DNA from: Bacillus sp. P14.5
GTDB lineage: Bacteria > Bacillota > Bacilli > Bacillales > Bacillaceae_B
Direction: 5' to 3'
Assembly: GCF_003316765.1 (NCBI RefSeq)
Contig: NZ_NIJF01000104.1
Span: 1 to 64,000 of the forward strand
Length of the DNA: 64,000 nt
Part shown: piece after piece, positions 16,307 to 24,424 of the stretch
Position numbering within the stretch: the first letter of the stretch is position 1
How the letters are laid out: each line of letters begins with the position of its first letter
Notes under the pieces: generated by a model
The model's database searches: none
What the model was told of the DNA's origin: nothing
What the model saw: only the letters and a program-made list of their open reading frames with translations
Translations under genes and position numbers: made by a program

Positions 16307-17439
16307 AAATAGTGGCGGCTCCTGATTCATTTAAAGAAAGCATGACAGCAATGGAAGTCTGTGATGCTATAGAAAAGGGTTTCCAGAAAATCTTTCCGGA
16401 AGCTTCTGTCCACAAAATGCCTATTGCGGATGGAGGGGAGGGGACCGTGCACTCCCTGATCAGAGCAACGAAAGGCGGGATAGTTGATCTGGAGGTTACA
16501 GGTCCGGCTGGAAAACCGGTAAATGCGTATTATGGAATTCTTGGAGATGGCAGGACGGCCGTTATTGAAATGGCGGCTGCTTCCGGTCTCCAGCATGTCC
16601 CCATTAAAGATAGAAACCCGCTTACTGCGACTTCTTTTGGAACAGGAGAATTGATAAGGGATGCCATTGCCAGAGGAGTGGATAAGATTATCCTCGGATT
16701 GGGTGGATCGGCTACCAATGATGGCGGAGCAGGAATGGCGGCAGCCCTGGGAGTGGATTTTTTCAATGATAATGGAGAAACATTCATTCCCGTCGGGGGG
16801 ACACTTGATAGAATAGCTTCAATATCGATGAGTTCCCTGCAATCATCCCTCAAAGGCATAAAGTTCGTAGTGGCATGTGATGTGGACAACCCTCTGACAG
16901 GTCCTCAAGGGGCTTCCCATGTATATGGACCGCAAAAAGGTGCCACTCCGGAAATAGCTGGTTTGCTCGATGCCAACTTGAGACATTTCGGGCAGAAGCT
17001 TAGTGAGGCAGCAAAAATAGATGCAGCCGCTTTCCCGGGAGCAGGTGCGGCTGGGGGAATGGGAGCCGGGGCAAAAGGTTTTCTGAAAGCACATTTCAGA
17101 CCTGGCGTTGAATTGGTGCTGGACACGGTCCAGTTTGAGGAGGCAGTGTCCGATGCAGATCTCGTCATAACTGGGGAGGGGAAAATCGACGGACAGAGCA
17201 TTCATGGAAAAGCTCCCATCGGTGTAGCACGCTGCGCCAAGAAATATAATAAACCGGTCATTGCCATAGCCGGGGAACTGGGAAAAGATTTTGAAAAGAT
17301 ATATGATCATGGAATAGACAGTGCATTCAGCATTATTACAGGTGTAATGAGTTTGGAAGACGCATTTAGGAAAGGACCTGAAAATGTTGAAAAAACAGCA
17401 GAAAATATTGCGAGGCTGCTAAACATTAAGAGGTTGTAG
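16303..17439 (+). CDS. glxK: Glycerate kinase (GlxK/GarK family)
   Basis: A 378-aa type-1 glycerate kinase that phosphorylates glycerate with ATP, usually to 2-phosphoglycerate, in glyoxylate and sugar-acid breakdown. Family signatures: APDSFKESM at the N-terminus, PIADGGEGT, the GLGGSATNDGGAGM loop, and VITGEGKIDGQS. The length is normal. It is translationally coupled to the NUDIX gene through ATGA. No other glycerate pathway gene is adjacent. A bidirectional terminator separates it from the facing panE. Confidence 0.95.
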   Translation: MKIVAAPDSFKESMTAMEVCDAIEKGFQKIFPEASVHKMPIADGGEGTVHSLIRATKGGIVDLEVTGPAGKPVNAYYGILGDGRTAVIEMAAASGLQHVPIKDRNPLTATSFGTGELIRDAIARGVDKIILGLGGSATNDGGAGMAAALGVDFFNDNGETFIPVGGTLDRIASISMSSLQSSLKGIKFVVACDVDNPLTGPQGASHVYGPQKGATPEIAGLLDANLRHFGQKLSEAAKIDAAAFPGAGAAGGMGAGAKGFLKAHFRPGVELVLDTVQFEEAVSDADLVITGEGKIDGQSIHGKAPIGVARCAKKYNKPVIAIAGELGKDFEKIYDHGIDSAFSIITGVMSLEDAFRKGPENVEKTAENIARLLNIKRL

Positions 17440-17510
17440 CGAGATATTCCCTGTAAAGTTTACTTTCAAAAATGAAAAAACAAAAAGAGCCTGAAGGATA
17501 AAATGTTAAA

Positions 17511-17555
17511 CAAAAATGAGCAGGGCAGCATATGCAGTGCCCCGCTCTTTCTTTT
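17511..17555. terminator. Bidirectional terminator between glxK and panE
   Basis: GAGCAGGGCA (17518-17527) and TGCCCCGCTC (17538-17547) form a stem with one mismatch. T-rich runs follow on the plus strand and, on the other side, on the minus strand, so it can serve both converging genes. Confidence 0.8.
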
Positions 17556-18462
17556 AGCGTTCATATATTTTCAGGTTTGCATAAATGAATTGCAAAGTCT
17601 CAGCAGGGATATCATACTTCTTAGCCTCGTTCAGCAGGAATCCATATAAATGATCCACTTCAATTGGGAGTTTCTTTTCCATGTCCCTTTGAAGGGAGGA
17701 TTTCATCTCAAAGCCCATGCTGTTCAGTTTTTCCAATTGTTTTGCTTCCACATCATCCGCAATAGGAGCACCTAGTTTCCTCATGATAGCCGAGGTTTCA
17801 CTCAGAGTGTTTTTAATAAAAGACAAACCAGTTTTGTTTTCTCGGATCGGACCAATCGGGGCACGGAAGAGCGAAGTAACCCCGGAAAGAGTCGTTATAA
17901 ACAAGTACTTATGCCACATGTCCTGAACAATAGATTCAGAGAGGGTGAAGTTAGCTTTCGTGCCGCTTAATGTCTCCTGCAGCTTTAAAATTCGTTCCGT
18001 TTTCCCGCCTGTTCGCTCACCAAAAACCACATCATGAATTGGGCTTGATTGAACAACACGCCCCTGAGAATCCAAAGTGGACTCCACAAAACAAAGCCCG
18101 CCAATAACACGCTGCTCACCGAACCTGCCAACCAGCTTATCTACATGCGACATCCCGTTCAACAGAGGCAGAATCATTGTCTCCCCGCCGACGTACGGTG
18201 CAATGCTGTCCATTGCACTTTCTAAATGGTAAGCCTTAACGGATAAAATAATTGCATCATAAGCAACGGGATCAGCACCGGATACAATTGTCTTCGGTTT
18301 CAAATCAGTATTCCCATGTACACTCTGAATACACAGCCCAGTCTGCTCAAGCTGACTCTTGCGTCTTTCACGTACAAGGAACGTCACATCTTCGCCCTTT
18401 TCTGCAAGACGTCCGCCGAAATAACCGCCGACCGCGCCGGCTCCTACTACTAATATTTTCAT
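17554..18462 (-). CDS. panE: 2-dehydropantoate 2-reductase
   Basis: A 302-aa ketopantoate reductase of the PanE/ApbA family. It reduces 2-dehydropantoate to pantoate with NADPH in pantothenate and CoA synthesis. The N-terminal Rossmann loop GAGAVGGYFGGRLA is followed by the cofactor region and the NGMSHVDKL stretch. The C-terminal helical domain starts near residue 175 and carries MWHKYLF with the catalytic lysine. Many Bacillus genomes have several paralogues, so this copy could act on another 2-keto acid. The gene is alone between terminators. Confidence 0.9.
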   Translation of the reverse strand: MKILVVGAGAVGGYFGGRLAEKGEDVTFLVRERRKSQLEQTGLCIQSVHGNTDLKPKTIVSGADPVAYDAIILSVKAYHLESAMDSIAPYVGGETMILPLLNGMSHVDKLVGRFGEQRVIGGLCFVESTLDSQGRVVQSSPIHDVVFGERTGGKTERILKLQETLSGTKANFTLSESIVQDMWHKYLFITTLSGVTSLFRAPIGPIRENKTGLSFIKNTLSETSAIMRKLGAPIADDVEAKQLEKLNSMGFEMKSSLQRDMEKKLPIEVDHLYGFLLNEAKKYDIPAETLQFIYANLKIYER

Positions 18463-18574
18463 AATTTCAGTCTCCTTTTTATAAGATCCAGGTTACGATC
18501 CAAATAAATTCAAAAGCAGGATTGCTGCTCTTTTTATAGAATAGTTAATAGATTAAAATTGAGAGGATGATCCA

Positions 18575-19337
18575 ATGCCAAGAAGAAAGAGAATATGGTT
18601 TCCAGGAGCAATGTATCACATAACATCACGCGGGAACCGAAAAGATACTATCTTTCATGAGAAAGATGACTACATTTATTATCTCCATCTGCTTGAAAAA
18701 GCTCAAAAACGTTTTCCTTTTAAACTCCACTCTTATTGCCTCATGCCTAACCATATCCACTTATTGATAGAAGGCTGTTTGCGCATAAATTGTTGCTTTT
18801 CGGAAAAATCCCAAGTGCCGGATTTTTCCCCTGGATACTAGGTTCTCTCTCTGAACAGGAAGAGAAGCTCTTTTCTTATATACTAACCAGGATTTTTCTG
18901 GTGAAAGAGGACGTTTTTTTTTGGAATTCATATTGAATAGCAACAAAGTTTACGAAAAGAGCCTAATAGAAACGGAAAAACATTCACCCTCAATAATTAT
19001 CCATTACATCCACTCCCTTTATGCCAGGTATTTTAATAACATATATAAATATATTGGACATCTGTTCCAAAACCGCTTTGACGATAAAATCATTAAAGAT
19101 TGGAAGCACATGATGGATACAAGCAGGTATATCCACTTAAACCCAGTGAAAGCGGGAATGGTAAAAAATCCAGAGAAATATCCTTGGAGCAGTTATAAAA
19201 CTTTCATAGCAAACTATGAAGAGCCAATAATAAACAGTAATAAAATCATTGAGAATCTTTGCGGTGGATCTAAAAAAACTTACAAGAGTTATGTGGAACT
19301 AAATTTAAGTAAAGGCAGCTTTTATAACAAGTTGTAA
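18575..19337 (+). pseudogene. REP-associated tyrosine transposase (RAYT), split by a MITE
   Basis: The N-terminal half (18575 onward) has the Y1/HUH transposase start PGAMYHITSRGNRKD and the HUH motif MPNHIHLLIE. The C-terminal half resumes at about 18963 with LIETEKHS and includes SLYARYFNN, GHLFQNRFD and SRYIHLNPVKAG. Between them lies a foreign ~190-bp element (18773-18963). Leu-Ile-Glu is encoded on both sides, as expected from a target duplication. Removing the element and one copy gives a normal RAYT of about 190 aa. The two pieces are unlikely to make an active enzyme. RAYTs are single-copy domesticated relatives of IS200 transposases linked to palindromic REP sequences; such repeats begin 7 bases after the stop. 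Confidence 0.9.
18773..18963 (+). mobile_element. MITE copy A, inserted in the RAYT gene
   Basis: A non-coding element of about 190 bp. Its ends are imperfect inverted repeats: GGCTGTTTGCGCATAAATTG at the left, and GGCTCTTTTCGTAAACTTTG read inward from the right, both followed by TTGC. An internal hairpin has arms GGAAAAATCC and GGATTTTTCC. TTGATAGAA on the left and CTAATAGAA on the right flank it and look like a 7-9 bp target duplication with two changes. Related copies lie at 49447-49602, 50500-50583 and 30540-30620. It needs a transposase from elsewhere. Confidence 0.85.
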
Positions 19338-19343
19338 TTGTGC

Positions 19344-19510
19344 TGAGCCAGGCTCAAAAGGGTGGAACTGAGCCAGGCTCAAAAAGGTGGATCTGAGCCA
19401 GGCTCAAAAAGGTGAATCTGAGCCAGGCTCAAAAAGGTGGATCTGAGCCAGGCTCAAAAGGATAAATCTGAGCCAGGCTCAAAAAGGTGGATTTGACCCT
19501 GGCTCAAAAA
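19344..19510 (+). repeat. Seven 25-bp tandem repeats with TGAGCCAGGCTCA palindrome
   Basis: Units begin at 19344, 19369, 19394, 19419, 19444, 19469 and 19494, an exact 25-bp period. Each of the first six has the perfect palindrome TGAGCC-A-GGCTCA followed by AAAAGG and a short variable part; the last is degenerate. The array starts 7 bases after the RAYT stop codon. Another copy of the palindrome is at 4980. There are no unique spacers, so this is not CRISPR. It looks like the REP partner of the RAYT. Confidence 0.95.
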
Positions 19511-19568
19511 CTCATAACCTATCCCAGGCACCAAAAATCAACCCCAAACAAACCCAACCAAACACAAA

Positions 19569-19597
19569 ACCCCGGGAAAAACAGCTCCCGGGGTTTG
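19569..19597 (+). terminator. Hairpin terminator
   Basis: ACCCCGGGA and TCCCGGGGT form a 9-bp perfect stem followed by TTT, downstream of the palindrome array. An A-rich run on the other side could let it work in both directions. Confidence 0.65.
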
Positions 19598-19660
19598 CTT
19601 GGTTAAATCAATATAATAAAAATCAGGGAAACTGCAGCAGCTGCTATCAATAGTATTTTC

Positions 19661-19695
19661 AATGAGAAAGGGAGCGTATCGCTCCCTTTCTCATT
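19661..19695. terminator. Long perfect hairpin after cstA
   Basis: A 16-bp perfect inverted repeat (AATGAGAAAGGGAGCG and its complement) with a 3-base loop, about 55 bases after the cstA stop. The T tract is weak on both strands, so it may be a terminator or an mRNA-stabilising structure. Confidence 0.65.
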
Positions 19696-19751
19696 AATTC
19701 TTTCTTCTTCCTCGTTCACTGTTTTACGATAATTGGGACTGCAGCAGCCCA

Positions 19752-21203
19752 TCAGGCAGCCGGCTTCCAATTGGATACGTCTTCCTCAAGAGGGATGTTG
19801 TTAGCCCTTGCCTTCTTGGCTGATACGAAGAAGATGGCTGTCAGGATGATAGATATGACTGCAGCTCCGATATAAGAAGTGCTGAGTGCCATGCCGAATC
19901 CGATAGGAGCATTCAAGATGTACGTTGTAGTAGCCATCAGCATGAAGATTCCAGGAACCAACGGAATCCAGAAGTTCTTCTTGGCCACATAGAGATACAT
20001 TGCACCAACGAACAAGGCGATGACGGCCGTTGACTGGTTTGCCCAAGAGAAGTAACGCCATAGAAGCGTGAAATCAATTCTTGTCAGAGCAAAGGAAATC
20101 GCGAATAATGGAAGAGCGATCCATAGACGGCTTGAGACTTTCTTTTGAGAAAAATTGAAGTAGTCTGCGATGATCATACGCGCACTTCTGAATGCTGTAT
20201 CACCTGAAGTGATTGGCAGAATGATTACTCCCAGGACAGCAAGTGTTCCTCCAACCGCTCCAAGCATAAGAGTGGAAGCTTCACTAACAATTCCAGCAGG
20301 TCCTCCATTTGCCAGAATATCATTTAAACCTGAGTAACCATCGAACAAGCTCATTGCAGCTGCTGCCCATATCATGGCAATGATACCTTCTGCAATCATC
20401 ATGCCATAGAAAATCTTGCGTCCATTCTTCTCGTTTTGCGTTGTACGGGAGATAATTGGAGTCTGTGTGGCATGAAATCCAGATAACGCTCCGCAAGAGA
20501 TAGTCAAGAATAGTAATGGGAAGATTGGTGCATTGTCAGGGTGAAAATTCGAAAGGGACAATTCAGGAATAGGAGCTCCTGTGAAAATAAGCATACCGCC
20601 GACTCCCAAAGCACTGATCAGCAGAAGAGCACCGAAAATTGGATAAAAACGGCCAATGATCTTATCAATTGGAAGAAGGGTAGCCAGGATATAGTAAATA
20701 AAGATGGCACCCAAGATCAATCCCATTGCAGCCCAGCCGTCCATTAGATTGAACAGTAAATCAGCTGGTGCTGAAACGAAAACGGTACCGACTAATAATA
20801 AAAGTAAGACAGCAAATGCGTTCACCACGTGCTTCATGAACTTGCCCAGGAATTTACCCGCAAGCTCAGGAAGGTGAGCGCCCCGGTTGCGAATGGAAAT
20901 CATTCCGGTAAGGTAGTCATGGACAGCACCAGCAAAGATGCATCCAATGACAATCCAGATGAAAGCAACCGGTCCGTAAAGTGCTCCCATGATCGGACCA
21001 AAGATAGGTCCCACACCAGCGATATTCAAGAGCTGGATCAAAGAGTTTTTAGGTGTGTTCATTGGGAGATAATCGACACTATCCTGATGCGTGTAGGCAG
21101 GTGTCGTTCTGCCCTCGTTAACGCCGAAAACTTTTTCGACGAACTTGCCGTACGTGAAATAACCAACAATCAATAAGGCAATCCCCGCTAAAAATGTATA
21201 CAT
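19752..21203 (-). CDS. cstA: CstA-family pyruvate/peptide transporter
   Basis: A 483-aa integral membrane protein of the CstA/BtsT family with about 13-15 helices. Recognisable segments are NTPKNSLIQLLNIAGVGPIFGPI, HDYLTGMISIRNRGAHLPEL and SGFHATQTPIISRTT, read here as family landmarks. E. coli CstA and BtsT take up pyruvate and were first linked to starvation. The upstream region has three LytTR-type repeats, a TATAAT and a cre-like site, and a LytS/LytT pair lies just upstream. Pyruvate uptake under two-component activation and catabolite repression is therefore likely. The length is that of the short Gram-positive form. Confidence 0.93.
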   Translation of the reverse strand: MYTFLAGIALLIVGYFTYGKFVEKVFGVNEGRTTPAYTHQDSVDYLPMNTPKNSLIQLLNIAGVGPIFGPIMGALYGPVAFIWIVIGCIFAGAVHDYLTGMISIRNRGAHLPELAGKFLGKFMKHVVNAFAVLLLLLVGTVFVSAPADLLFNLMDGWAAMGLILGAIFIYYILATLLPIDKIIGRFYPIFGALLLISALGVGGMLIFTGAPIPELSLSNFHPDNAPIFPLLFLTISCGALSGFHATQTPIISRTTQNEKNGRKIFYGMMIAEGIIAMIWAAAAMSLFDGYSGLNDILANGGPAGIVSEASTLMLGAVGGTLAVLGVIILPITSGDTAFRSARMIIADYFNFSQKKVSSRLWIALPLFAISFALTRIDFTLLWRYFSWANQSTAVIALFVGAMYLYVAKKNFWIPLVPGIFMLMATTTYILNAPIGFGMALSTSYIGAAVISIILTAIFFVSAKKARANNIPLEEDVSNWKPAA

Positions 21204-21227
21204 AATAAATCCTCCTTAAGAGTGTTA

Positions 21228-21241
21228 TGAATGCGTTTACA
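21228..21241 (-). promoter_or_regulatory. cre-like site at the cstA transcription start
   Basis: Read on the minus strand, TGTAAACGCATTCA differs from the cre consensus TGWAANCGNTNWCA at one position; the other strand also has one mismatch. It lies just downstream of the -10 hexamer, where bound CcpA would repress initiation. Confidence 0.6.
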
Positions 21242-21244
21242 TAG

Positions 21245-21250
21245 ATTATA
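21245..21250 (-). promoter_or_regulatory. cstA -10 hexamer
   Basis: A perfect TATAAT on the minus strand. The hexamer expected 17 bases upstream (about 21273-21268) reads CACCAT, a poor -35, as expected for an activator-dependent promoter. Confidence 0.6.
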
Positions 21251-21281
21251 AGATTGATTGTGGCAGAATGGTGAATTTTTA

Positions 21282-21335
21282 GAGCAAGATGCAAAAAAGG
21301 AGGATTAAGATGTATTTAGGAAGGATTAAGATGCA
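21282..21335 (-). promoter_or_regulatory. Triple LytTR-type operator upstream of cstA
   Basis: Three direct repeats read TGCATCTTAATCC (21335-21323), TACATCTTAATCC (21314-21302) and TGCATCTTGCTC (21293-21282) on the minus strand. Their starts are exactly 21 bp apart, two DNA turns. E. coli YpdB, also a LytTR regulator, binds GGCATTTCAT repeats with an 11-bp gap, which is the same geometry and a similar word. The LytT encoded next door is the likely binder. Confidence 0.75.
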
Positions 21336-21353
21336 GAACTTTGGGAGCCTTTA

Positions 21354-21560
21354 CATAAAAAGCGGAAGCGCCCCGATAAGCCCCGACAGGTAAATGTTCC
21401 CCGGAGAAAAAAAGGAGGTCTATCCCTTTATTCTTCGGGGGTTATTTGACCCCGAGGGGCTGGGAGCTGGAGCTGGATTGCATAAAAAGCGGAAGCGGCC
21501 CGAAAAAAAAGCCGGTCTATCCTTTTATTCCTTCGGGGTTATTTGACCGAAAAAAGGGAT
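21354..21560. repeat. Two direct copies of a dispersed intergenic element
   Basis: Both copies begin CATAAAAAGCGGAAGCG (21354 and 21481) and share GGTCTATCC, TTTATTC, TTCGGGG and TTATTTGACC. The first, about 127 bp, ends with GAGGGGCTGGGAGCTGGAGC; the second is shorter and degenerate and runs toward the end of lytT. Similar elements occur between genes in other Bacillaceae as far as I recall. It separates the cstA control region from lytT. Confidence 0.7.
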
Positions 21561-21584
21561 GCATAAGGTGCAACCCTGTAGATA

Positions 21585-22322
21585 TTAGAGCTCCAGCTTT
21601 TGGCGGAGTGCTTTCACATAATTTCTGCTGACGGAGAGTTTTTCTTTGGCCCCCATGATTTCAAGCTGATAAGCGCCGTTGAACCAGGGGGTTAGCTTCG
21701 AGACATAATCCAGGTTGACGATATAGCTTTTATGGATACGGAAAAAAGAATAGGCTCCAAGACGGCTTTCGAGATCCTTTAAAGGTGTTTTGACTTCGTA
21801 TTGGGCTGTTTTTGTAATGATTTTGGATACTTTCTCTTCTCTGTACATATAGAGTATATGGGACGGGTCAAGGTACAGGATTTCACCTTCCCCTTCCACC
21901 GCAAGTTTGCCTGGCTGCCGTGAAGTGTCAAAATCTGAGGAAGAGGACGGAAGAAGCAGCTTCTCAATCCTCGAGACTGTTTGAGCCAATTGTTCTTCAT
22001 CATAAGGTTTCAACAGGTAATCCACAGCCTCGTAACGAAATGCTTCCGCGGCGAATTGAGGATAGGCAGTGGCAAAAACGATCAGCGGCGGCTTTTTTAG
22101 CTCCATAAGAGATTTTGCAGCTTCCATACCATTCAATTTTGGCATTTCGACATCAAGGAATACAACATCAGGAGAGTGCTGGATGGATTGCAGGATAGCA
22201 CTTTCACCCGAGTCCGCTTCTCCCGAAATTTCGATGGAGGAATACTCGCCCAGCAGATGCTTTAGTTCATCCCTGCTGTACCGCTCATCATCAACGACTA
22301 ATGCTTTTATTGTTTTTTTCAT
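21585..22322 (-). CDS. lytT: LytR/AlgR-family response regulator
   Basis: A 245-aa regulator. The receiver domain has the phosphorylation site D57 in VVFLDVEMPKL and the conserved lysine in LLKPYDEEQL. A LytTR DNA-binding domain follows from about residue 140 (YMYREEKVSKII, FFRIHKSYIVNLDYVSKL, LSVSRNYVKALRQKL). Such domains bind direct repeats spaced by two DNA turns. It overlaps the kinase gene upstream by four bases. The repeats upstream of cstA are its probable target. The symbol follows B. subtilis usage, where a LytS/LytT pair controls pyruvate transport genes. Confidence 0.92.
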   Translation of the reverse strand: MKKTIKALVVDDERYSRDELKHLLGEYSSIEISGEADSGESAILQSIQHSPDVVFLDVEMPKLNGMEAAKSLMELKKPPLIVFATAYPQFAAEAFRYEAVDYLLKPYDEEQLAQTVSRIEKLLLPSSSSDFDTSRQPGKLAVEGEGEILYLDPSHILYMYREEKVSKIITKTAQYEVKTPLKDLESRLGAYSFFRIHKSYIVNLDYVSKLTPWFNGAYQLEIMGAKEKLSVSRNYVKALRQKLEL

Positions 22323-24058
22323 TGCGATTCCTCCATTTCAGGGATGAAGAAGGAGATTTTTGTTCCTTCACCATATTCGCTGTTGATTTTTAATGCAGCT
22401 TTGCGGCCGAACATCATGGTCAACCTGCGATTGATATTATATAAGGCGAACCCGGTTCCTGTCTCTGAATCGAGACTGTTTTCCCCGAGCAGTGCCAGCC
22501 GGTCTTCAGGAATTCCCTGGCCATTATCCTCAACAGTAATCGTCACACCTGACTCTTGATGGGCGACAGTGATTTTTACCACGCAGTTTTCATTCTTATC
22601 TTTAATTCCATGCTTAATGGCATTTTCGACAATTGGCTGAAGGGTGAGGGGCGGAATCATTCGAGATAATGATTGTTCTTCAATGTCGTACTCTACCTTC
22701 AACTTATCAACAAAGCGCGCTTCTTCAATGGCTAGATAGGCTTTCACATGTTTCAGTTCTTGTTCTAAAGATGTGATCTCCGCTGTGGTCCCCGTAAGGT
22801 TTTGTCTTAAAAAATTGGAAAGGGATATCAGCAGTTTCCGTGCCTGGGCAGGATCAATACGTATCAAGGAACCGATGACATTCATGGAATTGAATAAAAA
22901 ATGCGGGCTGATTTGCGCCTGAAGTGCCTTGATTTCAGCTTCCTTTGCGTACTGCAGGGCTTTATCCGCTTCAGCAATCTCAAGCTGGTTGCTGAGAAGG
23001 ACACTCAGACCGGAAATCAATTCGAGAATGACATTGGTTATCTCTTTTTCAGAAGAAAAATAAAATTTCAATGTGCCGATGGTTTCCCCTCGATGCTTTA
23101 ATGGCGCTATGACAGCTGCGCCAAGCGGGCAATCCTTGTTCACACAGTGGATCGTTTCATCATTTGCGACCACCAGTTTACCGTGTTTGATAACATCCTT
23201 GGTAATGTGGGTCTGAAGCGGACTGCCTGCCCGGTGATGATCATCTCCTCTTCCTGTATGGGCAAGAATGCTGGTCTTATTGGTCATCGCAACGGCAGAA
23301 GGATTGATTTCTTTAAAAAGGATTTCACAGACTGCCTTGGCAGAGTCGGTATTCATCCCTTTTCTTAGGTAGGCCAGTGTCTGGTCAGCAATTCTCAGTG
23401 TCTTTTGTGCCTGCAGGGCACCGGCTTTTTCTTCTTCATTCACCACATTTTTAATGATTAACAGAAACAATGCGCAGCCGACACCATTAGCAAGAATCAT
23501 CGGAACACCGATCATTTCGACAAGTGTCAGGGCTTTTTCAAACGGCTTGGCCACCATGAGGATGATGATCATTTGAATCGTTTCGGCCAGTGCTCCTATA
23601 AGGAAAGCTACCGGCAGCTTCACATGCTTGTTCCGCTGATGGAAAATACCAGAAATAATCCCGGCTGCAATGGCGGCGATTCCACAGGCAATATCCGTGA
23701 ATCCCCCAAGCGTGAAACGGTGAATCCCGGCAATCAATCCTGCCCCGATTCCAACCCGGTACCCGCCGAGAAGGCCGGCAAGAACTACCCCGATCACCCG
23801 TGAATTTGCAATTGCCTCATCAGATCCCAGGTTCATGGCCCAGCGGTTAAAATCAAGTGTTTCCGTGTTGAAGGACAAGCCTGAATAAGTTCCAATGATG
23901 CCAAAAAAACCAAAGAAAAGGATGGCGACCATCTGCTGCCGGCCGCGTAATTTATCCTGATAAATCATGCTTTGGAAGAATCGGAATCTTGTTAAGATAA
24001 AGGCAATCGTCACTATGATTCCGAGTCTTTCAAGCATGGTGAAAAGTAAGTCGAACAT
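22319..24058 (-). CDS. lytS: LytS-type sensor histidine kinase
   Basis: A 579-aa membrane kinase. The first ~190 residues form a 5TMR-LYT sensor with about six helices. A GAF domain follows (about 225-355), with CVNKDCPLGAAVIAPL, then a His_kinase domain with SPHFLFNSMNVI containing the phosphoacceptor histidine, and HATPase_c (IVENAIKHGI, DNGQGIP, GTGFALYN). The start is ATG 24058, with AAAGGAG 8 bases upstream; a longer frame to 24082 lacks a site. It overlaps lytT by four bases. In E. coli (BtsS) and Bacillus (LytS) close relatives sense extracellular pyruvate, and cstA lies just beyond lytT. Confidence 0.93.
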   Translation of the reverse strand: MFDLLFTMLERLGIIVTIAFILTRFRFFQSMIYQDKLRGRQQMVAILFFGFFGIIGTYSGLSFNTETLDFNRWAMNLGSDEAIANSRVIGVVLAGLLGGYRVGIGAGLIAGIHRFTLGGFTDIACGIAAIAAGIISGIFHQRNKHVKLPVAFLIGALAETIQMIIILMVAKPFEKALTLVEMIGVPMILANGVGCALFLLIIKNVVNEEEKAGALQAQKTLRIADQTLAYLRKGMNTDSAKAVCEILFKEINPSAVAMTNKTSILAHTGRGDDHHRAGSPLQTHITKDVIKHGKLVVANDETIHCVNKDCPLGAAVIAPLKHRGETIGTLKFYFSSEKEITNVILELISGLSVLLSNQLEIAEADKALQYAKEAEIKALQAQISPHFLFNSMNVIGSLIRIDPAQARKLLISLSNFLRQNLTGTTAEITSLEQELKHVKAYLAIEEARFVDKLKVEYDIEEQSLSRMIPPLTLQPIVENAIKHGIKDKNENCVVKITVAHQESGVTITVEDNGQGIPEDRLALLGENSLDSETGTGFALYNINRRLTMMFGRKAALKINSEYGEGTKISFFIPEMEESQ

Positions 24059-24424
24059 GGCTGAGGCTCCTTTAAGAGGCAATAGTTCTTCTATTATATC
24101 AAAAGGGGAAAATGATTAGCAGGGGAGTTTAAATGGGAAGCTCTGGGCGCAGGGCATGGGATGACCCACAAGAACTCACGAAAACGGAATTTTCTGTCCG
24201 GTGCTGCAGCAAAGGAAACACCAGTTCAATGATTGGTGATTAGGAGAGAGAACAGAATAGTCGGAGTGCTGAGCAGTCTAAGATGAAGCTCTTATTTAAA
24301 AGTAATCATGTAGAGACAGGTATGAAATCAATAGGATGACGGCTCTTCGTCACTGAGATTGATTCTGAAATATCCATTGATTCGGCGGATTCTGTTATCC
24401 ACCCAAGCTTTTCTGAAGGAACTT
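24059..24424. other. Intergenic region, nothing recognised
   Basis: About 365 bases upstream of lytS and downstream of the DUF421 gene. I see no gene, hairpin terminator or repeat. It must hold the lytS promoter, near the AT-rich stretch at 24085-24120. Confidence 0.5.

Noticed and set aside
19344-19510. CRISPR array
   Set aside because: The units are contiguous 25-mers that are similar throughout, with no unique spacers, and no cas genes are present. Arrays A, B and C fail for the same reason.
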